Positions 1-11,817 of a stretch of 64,000 nucleotides of DNA are shown here, piece after piece. Position 1 is the stretch's first letter. Every line of letters starts with the position of its first letter. The DNA comes from Bemisia tabaci (lineage: Eukaryota; Arthropoda; Insecta; Hemiptera; Aleyrodidae), in contig NC_092800.1 of NCBI RefSeq assembly GCF_918797505.1, forward strand, positions 36,384,263-36,448,262, read 5' to 3'. The notes under the pieces were generated by a model. It saw only the letters and a list, made by a program, of their open reading frames with translations, was not told where the DNA came from and searched no databases. Position numbers and translations under genes: made by a program.

Positions 1-3000
1 ACCGTGATTTACCTACACACTGGGGCACGTGATTATGGAGAGAATTTTCATCTTGGAAATGAAGGAAACACTTTTCACATTTGTACTCGAATGCTAGCCG
101 ACAATTGGTTTTGTGGTTATTGAAACTTTTAAGTCCAGTGTAAACATTCTGACAGCTCCTGCATTTATGCAGCATTTTTGACTTGAGTGACTGTTTGTGA
201 ATCTTCTGATGCTGGTAATAGTCTGCCTTCGAAGAGAATTTTCGATTACAAAAATCACACGGAATTACGACTTTTTGATGTGTGTTGGCGGAATGAATGT
301 TGCAGCTCCGAGGACTATTATATTGGTACGGACACAGCCTGCACTTGACTGCTTGGGGACCTCCACAATATTTTAAATGTTCATCGACTCCAGTTGCACT
401 GTGAAAAATTCGAGTACACTGCTGGCATTGATGTTTTGGGACACCTTTAGCAGCTTGTTTCTGCACGGAACTGGGTGCTGGCTCACACTGAGGTGGGTTT
501 CCTGAGGGTACCCTACTCGCTGAAACTTTGGACGTTGAGTTTGCGGATGAGTGCTCCCCCTCATCTTTGGGACCCCCGCTATGTTTTTCGGAGATGTGTC
601 TTCTTAACCTTTGGACAGACTCAAACTGCTTTTGACAGAATGGACAACTGGAAGCACGTTCTGTACCGCAATACTGTTTGTGGATCGCCACCGCTTTTAC
701 GCTGAGTAGCCTTCTGTTGCATTTATCACAGGTTGTATTTTTCTTGACGTGGAGAGCAGGTTTTACTTTTAACAGATTTGAAGTAGCTCTGTTTCCATGA
801 AACTTATTTTTGTGTACTTTCAGTGCCATGGGATTTTTGTAGGAGTTCTTGCATAGATTGCATGGAAACACCACCATTTTCATACCCTCTGCGATCACAG
901 TGGCCTTGGCTCCTTTGGTGAATTTAGTTTCTATGTAAGTTAAAATCCCAGCTGCATCTGGGTCCATTTTGTGGACGTTCCTCACATGGCCGCGCAGACT
1001 GTACACCTGGAGGACGATGGGACAGTACGGACACTTGATGTGCTTCTTCCCGAAACGTCGGTTTACTGAATGATATTTTAAATGAGAATTTAGTAACATT
1101 CTATTGGAGAAAGTTGACGTACAATAATGACACTTTAGTGGTTCTCCTGTGTCTACTTCTTGAGACTGCTCATGAGTCTGGCTTGGAGTGGGCTTTCCAG
1201 GTTCACTCTGAAACACACACACACAAAAAATCAAACCTTGGATATAGATAGTCTGAGTATCAAGTTTGAATGGAGATATTCAGACAGAGTGTTGGTGATT
1301 TGGTCGACCTGTGTTGAATTTCATTAAAAAACTGATTCTCATTGAAGAGGAAAAAAGTTCATTTGAGCACAAGTTTACTTACGGTGCGACCGCATGCCCA
1401 AACCTCTGTCTGGTTTGCATGACCTCTCCGTGCTCTGAAGCAGAGAAACAGGAAGCTGCGCTGATGATAGGTCCAATTAGACCCAAAATGCGCCTTCAGT
1501 TGCCTTTTTGATTGGTTGTAAAGTAACTAGCGTTGCAGCAAACAGCATAACTCTCTTGAGAGATTTGTACTCTGATGAGATTTTTCTGTGTATGATGAGA
1601 ATAACGGTTTTTTACTGAAAAACAAACGTTGGCAAAATCACCAACGCTTTGTCTGAACAACACATCCCGTAATCAGTTTGTAAGGGACATTAACTTTGTG
1701 AGACTTTAGTATCTACCCCTACCATTACTACAGTAAGACATCCGTTTATCGGATTTCACGGGACCGGAGGCCGAATCCGTTAAATCGCGCAGGTGGGTCC
1801 TGCTGAAGGGACCGGAGGATCGATCGGTTAAATCGAAGAATCTGTTAAATCACAGAATCCGTTAAATCGCAATCCAATAATTTGAGGTCTAACGGTACTT
1901 CAAAAAACTATTTTCTTCTAAATTTTTGCAATAATCTGGGGAAAAAAAGCTTTCGGATTTTTTTAAATTACTATTCAAGATGCAGTCCCAAAAGTACTTC
2001 ACACTTCCCGTTTTTGAGAGGGCCGTAAGAGCTACTGACATGCAGTTTGAGCAGGGCTTTAGATTGGATCCACAGATTCAAAACAAGAGCTTAGGCAGGT
2101 CTCTAATTAAAAAATTGCTAAAGTTATAACATTTTAAAGACAACTTGTAATCATCGACCCTGGTTTATTCTCAACAATTTTTTTTGTAAAACAGCTCAAA
2201 GCAGGGAGTACAAAAAATAAGGACATACTCGGGAAAAAGAATGAACCGTAATGAAGTCGACAACAGAAAGAGTGCAAAAGTGTGTGATGCTTCAGAAAAG
2301 CTGTCATGGAAACTGACAGTAAAATCTCAAATTTTGGCACCCAAGCTGTGTCTGTTGAATTAGAGTTTGCAGTTGTGCAGGCATTTCTCATGTTCTGATG
2401 TGAGTTGATTTGAAGAGAGGGTATAGTTTTGTCATTAATTATTATTTCCAGCAAGTATTCCGGTGAAATACGCTTGCAGAGAAATGAAAGATGATTACAA
2501 AGATAGGTATCTGGATAGAAACAGTATCAGTTGGTGTTTCCACATGAAAAATTCCTGCAAGACGGGAAACCTTGATCCGACGGACTGAGACTGTGCGTCA
2601 ACCCGTGAGATTTCATGGCCGGTTTCCATGACAACTTTTCTCACACTGTTGACGTCTGCACTCTTACTTTTCTCAACTTCATTCTGTTGCATTCGCTCCT
2701 CTATCTAATATCATTTTTTGCATTCTTCCCTTTGTTTGATCTTTTTCAATGAATAAGTTCCTGATTCCCAAAACGAAATGTTAAAATTGAACTGCACCCA
2801 AACTAGCCGTCATGTTTGAACCAAATGAAGGTTCACGAAGGACCCCAGATGAAACCAATCTTCGGATGACTGTTGCTGATTTTCCTAGTTTAAAAACTTA
2901 TAACTTACATTTTTTTTGGTCATCTTAGACGGGGTTGCAGCCTTTTTTTGCTTTTTGTTCCCGCTTTTATCTAGGGTCACCACTGGAGCTTTCCGTTTTG

Positions 3001-6000
3001 GTGGCTGGTCAACAACAACGCAATCATCATCATCATTTGAACGGAGAGAGTTCGTCCGCTTTGCAGTGTTACTAGATGCTGCTGATTCACGCCCACTAGT
3101 ACTCCCACCTAAAGAGAAACAAAAGCATAGAAAGATAACTTAGAGAATAAGGTAGTAACTTAGACGGATGTTGATAAGGACTATATGGAACTTGGTAAAA
3201 AAACCAACTGGTAAGGAACATTTTTTTAATGTAAGTCTTGCCATCTTTGCATATAAAGCTGCTCATATGAAGAAGCAGTCTATCTGCTACAGCAAATCTA
3301 TGGATAGTCATTTCATGAGCCAATAGTGCCAATTTACTTATAAGTAGCAAGAATAATAAAGTTTTTATTTTTTAAGAGATTCTTTCACTTCTACTAAAAA
3401 CTTCAATTATGCTTGAAAACTTAAACCGATTACAGCGAGGTTACTTTTACAGGGTGTTTACGGTCTGGGTAGAAAAAAATCTGTGTCTTTTCCAGGTTTT
3501 TCCCTGACCAAAATTCTTGACTTTTCACAAAGAAAATTTGCATGCCTAGAACTGGGAATGGGCAATTATTTTTGCCATTGATTCCACTGTAAATGACCCA
3601 GACACATGAGCCTTTTTTCTTCGGATATTAATGATTCAACTAACTGAAATTGTAATATTTTGTTGAAAATTATTTTTTTTGCCACTATTTGAAGTGAAAC
3701 TTGGAGCACTGAAATGGACACTAGACTGAGAGTCAGTTTAATTGTCAGGGCTGCTTTGTTTTTTTTTTTTCTCCTTTCTTTTAAACATAAGGTTTCTAGA
3801 TTTTTCAACTTTCCAGTCTTTTCCATAAAATTCCCTGACATTACCCAGTTTTTGTGACATGCAGGTACCCTGTTTTCATTACTTTATTGTGAATGATTCA
3901 CAGTTAGTACTCTTAATCATATCATACAATTAACTAAGATATTTAAGAGGTAAAGGCACATTACATCCCAAAACCTTCGGACCAGACTAGTTGTCAACTC
4001 TTTACAATATTTTTCTAACATTCATTTTTCCGTCTTACAAAAGCTCATTCTTTGATCTCAAATCTTCCTGTACACCCTATCATTCAGTTCATCTCCATTA
4101 CTTTTTATTACTAGACTTGCAACTGATAGCTACATAGATTATAGCCAGCCAATCACGCATAGACTTGTTGTCTCGACACCTGTGATGTCAGCAAGTCTAT
4201 AGAAGCGTGCGCTGCGCCTAAATCGAGGTCCTTTACCATCATGTGTCTACGTGTAACGCCTTCTCAGCCCTTCAGGCGAATCTTCACCAAGTGTCAACCA
4301 GTGAAAGTGCATCATAGTGTGGGAAGTCGATGAACTTTCATTCATTCGTATTCTCAATATTTTGTGCAATGTTTCTGTCATATTCCGGATAATACAGTGA
4401 TAAATTTTATCTCAAAATTTCGTCTCTTTAATTTTCACTCCATTTCTCGTGGCTTGTTGATCCTATGTTAACAAAGATCAGCTGGTGCCGAACGGTTTCT
4501 TTTTCAACTATCTCTTATACCTAACATGGTGTGAAACCCGTGATCAACTCAAATACGTTACATGATTCCAAAAACCGTGTCTAAAATACGTTACACTAGT
4601 GCTGAGCTGTAACTTGCAATATCATCACTGCTCCTGAAGCAATGGCATAGTCAAAGAGTTGGTTAATCAATCAGTTCTATGACAACAAATTCATATGGAA
4701 ACATAGGAGAGGTAAGCAGCTTTGCAGCAATCTTAGTCAGACAGGAGTGCTTGAAAACCCGGTTATAAAAGGTGTTCTGCCATCAGAAGTTTCAACAAAA
4801 AATCTTGTTATTCAGACAGGATCAGTATGAAAATACTTTGAACGCTGACAAACCCGCAATTTGTGTCAAAACTGGCCTAGGACTCATTTTGAGGACACAA
4901 TCAGACCCAGAAAGGGTAATGACTTCTTGATGCGGCAAGTAAAGAGAAAGAAAAAAGCTGCCAGGTCTGAGATCTCATCTATTTTTCAACCTCTGCCTCT
5001 ATAAATTTCGTAAGGTCAGCATTGGGGAATTGTCGCAACTTACTAAACAATTTGACTGATAGAATCATTTAAGATAAGGGCTAAAAAAAATAAAGTGTCT
5101 CACTTGAGGAACTTGAAACATAATACGAATTGGAGTCTGCTGGTATTGAAGGAGGAATACTTTTTCTATTACTTGAGCTGCGTTTTTTGGAGTCACTTAA
5201 GTTTTCTTGCTTGATTCCACTAGCCGAAAAACTTGATGAGCCTTCAGGTCTTGAAGTATTGTCTGATCTTGGAGTACTAGATCCACTTACATCACTCAAA
5301 TTCTGCTGAAAAGTAGAGGTAAGATGTCATATGAAGTTACTTGTAGGTGGAATAACTTAAAGAGCTACATTCCTTGTAATAGGACAGGAAAAAACACTAA
5401 GTGATAAGTAGTTCAAAGCAATAGCTTATACAGGAGTAAAAAGCCTCTTACATCTTTCATGTGGAGACAAAATTACTCGGATATCATAATTAAGCTGACA
5501 AAGTTATCTGTTCAATAACAGTACATAGTCGTATACATACAGGATGGTAGAATAGTGCTGAATTCAAACTATTCTGGAAGGAAATCAAGGCCAAAAATTC
5601 CAAAATTCTCCTTAGAGTCAATGATTTGAACTGCACTGAGTTCAAAATTGAGGGTGAAACTGCAGGAGTGTTCACGTCCTTTGCGATTTTTCAGGGCCTC
5701 CAGTCCCACTTCAAATCATTGAAGGAAGAAAAAACAATGCTATAGCTTGAAATTTTCACACCTACAATATTATTTACACGGAGAAAAATATCTGAGAAGA
5801 TTTTGCAGAATGACATTTATTTACAAAATAATGTAAGACAGAAAGTCTGCAACATCAAAAACTAAGATTCTGACAGATAATACCTGGAGTTTCACCATAG
5901 ATATGCTCAAGACAAAGAAATCACAAAATTTTTGGTAGAAAAGAAGAACTTTGGCTGTAAGTAGTTGATACATATTTGCGAAAACAGACGGCAATCCATC

Positions 6001-9000
6001 ATTTTAAAATTTCATCTGACCAAAAACTTCACTGGCAAGATGTTAGAAATTTTGCCTGAAATTTACTAAGTATCTATCCTGTGCTTGAAACTGTTTCTAT
6101 GCAATTCTGAGAAATTTGGTGAACATTATCAACTTTAGAAAGCACTAGCCGCTGTGGCTCGCTTCGCTCGCCTCGCGTCTAGCCGGGGGCTCCGCCCCCT
6201 GGACCCCCGGTCACTCGCTTCGCGAGTGACTTACGGCTCGCAAGCGAGCCGTATTCCGTGCCGTAAATGCAAAAAGATGATAAAGTAATGTAATCCAATA
6301 AGAACTGTTTTCTGAATACATGAAGCATTATGGATAGTTTCCCTGTAAGGGATTTTTCTTTGGGGGGGGGGGGGGGGCATTAACTGTGAGTTAAAAAAGG
6401 CGAAGTCCCTCCGGAATATGACAATGTAAGCCCTGCGCACTTGGTATTGGCCAGTAGGAGTAGCTCACTGGCGTCCTCCAGGACTCCAGCCAACACCACG
6501 CCAAAGCCACAGACTTAAACAATCATACGTCGGGTGGCGCCAGTAGTAGAGAAGTTTAGGACTTAAGAAAAGAGACAATTTCGAATGTTACATTAAAAAA
6601 AAAGCATCTCATGCATTTGGCCATCATATCTTTTCAAATTATATTGTTCTTATCCTTTTAAAATGTTTCGTTCTTATAACGAAAATATACAAATGGAAAA
6701 AGCGCTCTACCACGCGTTACCGTTTCTGATGAGGAAGTGTTCATAAATTACGTAACGCACTTTGTCACTGATGCAGGATGCAGCTAAGTTGGCAGCGTAC
6801 ACGAATAGACTGATTTTCGGAGCAACTCAGAGGAAGCAATTCAGTCCTGAAAACATTTTGTTTCCTGTTTTTTCCCACGGTTTTCCTTTGCTCTTCGATA
6901 AGATGGCTGATGTAGGGGTAACGGGAGGGACGAACATAATTCTGCAGTGGTAAGGAAGAACGCCGTATGAGTCTTCAGACGTTGCCAAATTTCCCCTGGA
7001 AAACCACTAAATTTCAGGAAAATTTTTGAAAATTTTGGATACTTTTGTTTTTAATTTGATCTAAAACGTCTGAAAATTTCATGGGGAAAATATTCATAAT
7101 TTTCCTCAAAAATAAACATTTTATCGAAGAAAATTTGGCAACTCCCGAATGTTCATATGTCGTTCTTCCTTAGCAGGGCAGAATTGCAAACACTGCGCTT
7201 TAAAAAAGAGACCATTTTCGGTTTTCTTCAAAGTATTCGGACATAACTCCAATAAAAATACAATGAGAGGATTAGCGCGAGGTTTGGATGTCGCTCCCTG
7301 GTCGGAAAATCATGTTTTGACTCGTCTGCCGACAAAATCTCGTCAAAGCGTTCAAGAACAGCTGGGCCTGGACAGTCAGGAGACCAGGCGGCAGCAATAG
7401 ATCTCAATTCGTCATCCTTTTTTCCCTTCCTGCTCGGCCTAGTGGAGCTCCAAAAAAATTGATGAAATTTCTCCCATCGGGTTCGATTTCAACTTTCTCA
7501 GTAAATTTACGCTCTGCTAAAAAAGTATATTACAATGAATTAAATTTCGTCGTGATATGTTGATAAGTAACGGAAATATCGTTCAGCAAGTTATAAATGC
7601 AGCAGTTGTGGTATCGATCTTAGTGTACCGTAGAATCATGTATTTTCATTAGTTTGACCACCATTCTGCTCAAAATTTCACCGCGAATCGAAAAATATAC
7701 ACTGTAAAAACAATTTCCGAATGATAGAAAAAATTGCATTTTTACTGTCTTTAAATTTTGAGGGTCAGATTTTGTTTGGCATATGAGACAATAGGGCTGC
7801 GATCCCGTAGCGAGCAGTCTCGGGCTCGAGGGTTGTTAGACAAAAGGACGGTAAAACCCATGTCATCGGGCCGCTTCGACAGTTTTATGGAACCACGTAG
7901 CTGGGGCGGCTTCCTTTTATTCAGACAGAGCAGTGCTGAGACAGAGTCCGAGTTTGACCTTCGGCGTTGGGTGAAGGCTGTGTAGTAGTAATATGGAGAG
8001 GGGTCTATTTGCATCTCTCAGCGGTTTACACAGATATGGCTGAAAAATTGGAAATTCTCATAGTTTTGCGAGCATCTAGGAGCTAGAAGCTTTCAATCGA
8101 CCCAAAAATCGTAAAAATCGCCCCGGTAGATCTCTCAAAATAGGCGTTACAACAGGAACATAACCAATTCCCGGGAACTTAAGGCCGGAGGGGGGTGGAT
8201 TTGGCTTTAAGAGCGTCTCAGGAAGAAGAGTCTGAAAAATTTGGAAGTCTGACAATTTTGCGAGCATCTAGAAGCTAGGAGCTTGCGGTCGACCCAAAAA
8301 TCGTAAAAATCGCCCCGGTAGATCTCTCAAATTAGGCGTTACAACGGAAACATACCGCAACTCTCGGAAACTTAAGGTCGGAGGGGGGTGGATTTGGCTT
8401 TAAAAGCGTCTCAAGCGAAAGAGGCTGAAAAATTTGGAAGTCTGAAAATTTTGCGGACATCGGGACGTCAAGGGCTTTAACCAGAGTCAAGCATCGTCGA
8501 AATCGGTCCGGTAGAACTCCAGAAATAAGCGTTACAGTGAAACCCCCAACGATTTTATTTATATAGATTTCCAAACACAATGTGTTTCCAAACACAAAAT
8601 AAATGTGCATTTTCAAATAAAATAAATTATTATTATTATTATTATTAATGCTTTTCTATTTACCACAATACTGAGCTTAAATATTATTTAAAATTCCATG
8701 AGCAATTTTTCAGCTCTTATACTGCCATGCTAAGGAGGAACGCCATATGAGCCTTTAGACATTGCCAAATTTTCTTCAATAAAAAATGAATTTTCAGTAA
8801 AATCTGAGAATATGTTTCTCTGATTTTTCAGAAAATAGTATTCACAAACAGATCTAAATTATCCGAAAATTTCATGAGAAAATAATAGTAACTCCTTAAA
8901 ATTTAACATATTACAAGAGGCAATTCGGCAATTCTTGGGTGTTCGTACAGCATTTTTCCTTGGCACGGCAGTACAGATACATTAATTAATTCTAATAATT

Positions 9001-10797
9001 AAAATGAAATGATGTCCCCATAAAGGACTGTGGGAGGAAAAGATGCTGTGGCAGTTGCACCGTCGTAGAACGCCAAAATGCAATATAAAAGTGGCTTCTT
9101 TGTATGTAAAAAGAAAAGTGTAAGTATGGTGTTATAAAAGAAAGAAAAATACGACAATTACTCACATTTTCTCCACTTGAAGTCACTGTTTTTGAGTAAA
9201 GTTGCTTCTGCAAGTTAAGAAATTTTTGCGCACTTTGAACTTCAAGTTTGAAGTCCCACCACTGGCGCAGCTTCTTGTCGCACATGGTACAGATGCGTTT
9301 ATGATTATCATCAGGAGAGACCTGGATAATAACAGAGGATATTAAATTTGTTGCAATCAAAATTTTCCTTACCCATTCGATAAATTGTAAGACTAGTCAT
9401 AAATTTTTACTCCAATTTTCCAGCTCTTTGTTTTAAAATGAAACATTGTGGAGTGCGGCTATTTGGTGATGGCGAGCTTAAAAATGAGCTTATCAATGGC
9501 ACATCACAAAAAATGTTCGTCTAAATTCTGTTGTTGAAAATAGCTGTATTTCCTTCATGGAAAACAAATCAAAATGTTTCCTTGCAACTGTAAGTATGTG
9601 ATTCTCTTGGAAAGATTGAAGAAAATGCATGGAGAAATTCAATACTTAAATGCTATTGGTTAGTTTATCTTTAGGAAAAAGGGGTCAGAAACTTTCTGAC
9701 CCCGGAGCCAGCTTGGTCCTGTGAAATGGGTAAACCCCCCTATGAATGAGGAAAACCAGGGGAAGCAGAAAAAATTGAGGGAAGTCTATCGTTAAATTTT
9801 TCCAAAAATTAACAATGTTCAGCATTTTTAGCAGTGAAAAAGTTTGGTATTGAGAGTCAAGAGGTTTTTTTTCTCTTATGTCTTTGTGGAGAGGGGATCA
9901 TAAATTTAGGGTTTAAAAATAGAGGGAGGCCGATTGAATATAGGGAAAGGCTTGAAACTGTCTGCATCCTTGTAGAAAGATAAAACATGGGCAAAAACTT
10001 CCTGCGTCATGATTTGAGATACGCTTTTTCTATTTTGCCTATCAGTGTGGGATGTCAACAGTGAAAAAATTTCTGTTTACGTATGTGTTTAAGGGTTATC
10101 ATCAACGAAAGACCAAAGATCGACATGAAAAATGGGGAATGAAATTTGGATATTTAATACACTTGAAAGACGTTCGATGAATGCAGAGTTAGTGTCACAA
10201 TAATCAGAGATTTTTAGAGACTTAAATTTATCGAACTATCTGCGGTTTGTCAAGTAAAGTGGCGCAACAACAGGTGTGTCTGTACTGGATTTCGGCGGGC
10301 GTTGAAAAACTAGATGGAACCCTTCACTAACAAAGAGTGCACTAGAAAGCAGAGAATGATCGAGTGGGTCACCAATGAACAACAGGTGACACATGAAAAC
10401 GCACTCATGGTATTGCTACATGGATAGATGCGTTTTAAACTCTAACCTCAAAATCGATTGTAAACTTGATATAACCATTGATTGAATTCTTAAGTAGTTA
10501 CCTGCTCTTCAAAGTTTGCGACTTGAACATGGAAACAAACGTGAAAAAAATTAGGTCCAGGCCAGTCACTTTGAGGAGCAGTTTACCGGGGAAATCCGAA
10601 GTTCCCAATGAAAGACATCATTTACTAGCTATTGATTGAGGTGTCCACACTAAATACTAACAAACTAAGCGACAAGAGAGAACAATTACCTGCACAGCTA
10701 AACATGACAGAATATTGGTGGGCAAAGCCGATCCTTCATAAAATATAGGAATGAGGACATCTTTCCCTGATAAACAGAGGCGGCACGACTCTTCCAT
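1..10797 (-). CDS. ZAD-domain C2H2 zinc-finger protein, partial (3' end off the left edge)
   Basis: Probable nuclear DNA-binding transcription regulator. Exons on the minus strand: 10797-10690, 9321-9166, 5305-5104, 3108-2909 and 1207 to the edge. All four joins have AG/GT ends and matching phases. ATG at 10797 begins MEESCRLC. Cysteines 5 and 8 (exon 1) and 47 and 50 (exon 2, RICTMC) are the four zinc ligands of a ZAD dimerisation domain. Exons 3 and 4 encode a Ser-rich and Lys-rich linker with acidic and basic (KKQKK) patches. Exon 5 gives about 400 residues with ten fingers; finger 2 has one residue fewer between Cys and His. Fingers 4, 6, 9 and 10 end in Cys instead of His (C2HC). The frame is open to base 1, but GTAAAT at 12-7 could be a donor ending the exon at 13. 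The DNA target and orthologue are unknown. Confidence 0.9.
1279..1657. mobile_element. Probable MITE with terminal inverted repeats
   Basis: TTCAGACAGAGTGTTGGTGA at the left matches, inverted, TCACCAACGCTTTGTCTGAA at the right with one mismatch. It lies in an intron of the zinc-finger gene. No second copy was seen in the window. Confidence 0.5.
3450..3872. mobile_element. Possible short TIR element (CAGGGT termini)
   Basis: ACAGGGTGTTTAC at the left faces GGTACCCTGT at the right, and ATTCCCTGA-like blocks occur inside. The element at 49324 has related features. The ends are weakly defined. Confidence 0.35.
6145..6252. repeat. GC-rich block of consecutive short hairpins
   Basis: At least three perfect short stem-loops follow each other: GGGGGCTCCGCCCCC (6185-6199), TCACTCGCTTCGCGAGTGA (6211-6229) and ACGGCTCGCAAGCGAGCCGT (6233-6252). 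They follow a GCGAGC-type inverted repeat around GCTCGCTTCGCTCGC. The flanks are AT-rich, so the block is sharply bounded. The function is unknown; it may be the end structure of a mobile element. Confidence 0.6.
6942..7181. mobile_element. MITE, CTGCCGTG family (about 250 bp), copy 1
   Basis: Inverted ends begin CTGCAGTGGTAAGGAAGAAC and the element is flanked by a 4-bp duplication AATT. Sub-terminal GTTGCCAAATTT is shared with the copies at 8722, 56146 and 60152. Confidence 0.75.
7740..8648 (+). mobile_element. Retroposon-like unit with three 190-bp tandem repeats and an (ATT)n tail
   Basis: From about 8040 a unit of roughly 192 bp (containing AAAATCGCCCCGGTAGATCT) occurs three times, the last one diverged. 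The block ends in AATAAA followed by (ATT)n at 8628-8648. The tail is the same type as that of the LINE at 12335, which suggests target-primed insertion. The left limit is uncertain; the part from 7740 looks unlike its flanks. Confidence 0.5.
8722..8971. mobile_element. MITE, CTGCCGTG family, copy 2
   Basis: Ends CTGCCATGCTAAGGAG and TTGGCACGGCAG. It is flanked by TATA on the left and TACA on the right (3 of 4 bases of a duplication). 250 bp. Confidence 0.75.
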
Positions 10798-11817
10798 TTT
10801 GTTGTAAGGGGAGGTTGGCTAGAAATCTTAGCTACAAGAGGAAAAACCAAGAGGTGATTTAATCATGTGTAGTACACGATAGACAGGCAATAAAAGGAGC
10901 CATCAGTTCACATCCAAAAAAATTGCTGCATCTTTTTCTCTTAATCACTTCTTATCAAGACCATTTTCCATCGAAGCACTTGTAGTTTCATCAGACATGA
11001 ATCTGAAGAATGATTACTTCTGAGGAAATGATGTCCAGCCGTTGATTTTGACAAACACACTAAGTACGACACTGCCGAAGAAAGAACTGAACACAAATTA
11101 TACTCCAGTGCACGGAATATTATCACACTTCAAGTTTTCTTCAACTAAAACACTTTCAAATCGAGAAGCGAGAAGCCGGATATCGAAATCGTATTGCTCA
11201 ATGCTCGCTGCATCGTTGACAGACGACACACGCAAGGGTGTAGATTAGCTTACGTCATTTAACGATGCTCGGCCTTGCATTGCTACCGCTTTCACATTTT
11301 ATTAGCATTTCAAAACATAAAAACACATTATTAAATATTTTTTTAATATTACATCAACTTGGCAAGCTGGCATTTTAGTTTCGAATGACGTAAAATATGG
11401 TGGTTTCTGAAATTACGCTCTTTCTACTATTCATTACTTTGTTGTTGTTATATCAACATCAACAAACTAATCATTTCCTTTTCAATCTCAAGCACATGTC
11501 CTTTTACCTTCTCTTAAATCTTAATTGTAATTTCTCGCGTTGAAACCAATTTAAGTGTGTCAGTTGTTGTTATTGCTCATGAATTTATTTAAGTTTTAGT
11601 ATGAATCAAATACTGTGCGTTTCAGTTGCTTTGTTATTGCATTAAATGTCAATTTCTAGCATGTAAAGTTTTTCATCAGTTATTGGTAGGTTCATGCTGA
11701 GTGCATGACAACAAAACCAAGGTGATACTGCCTGTTTACCAAGACTAATACCAATAATACATAAGTGTATCTGTTTCAATATTTGGCAGCTTGAAATCAG
11801 AAATCATCTCGCAGGGT
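10798..11817. promoter_or_regulatory. Head-to-head intergenic region of the zinc-finger gene and RPAP3 (likely shared promoter region)
   Basis: The two start codons face away from each other across about 1 kb, so both 5' UTRs and core promoters should lie here. Two CRE-like sites are visible: TTACGTCA at 11250-11257 and its reverse TGACGTAA at 11386-11393. No clear TATA box was identified. Short open frames here overlap on both strands and look like chance. Transcription start sites cannot be placed from sequence alone. Confidence 0.5.

Noticed and set aside
7780..7830. tRNA-like start (box B-like GGGCTCGAGG) of a SINE
   Set aside because: No convincing A box at the right spacing and no cloverleaf could be drawn.
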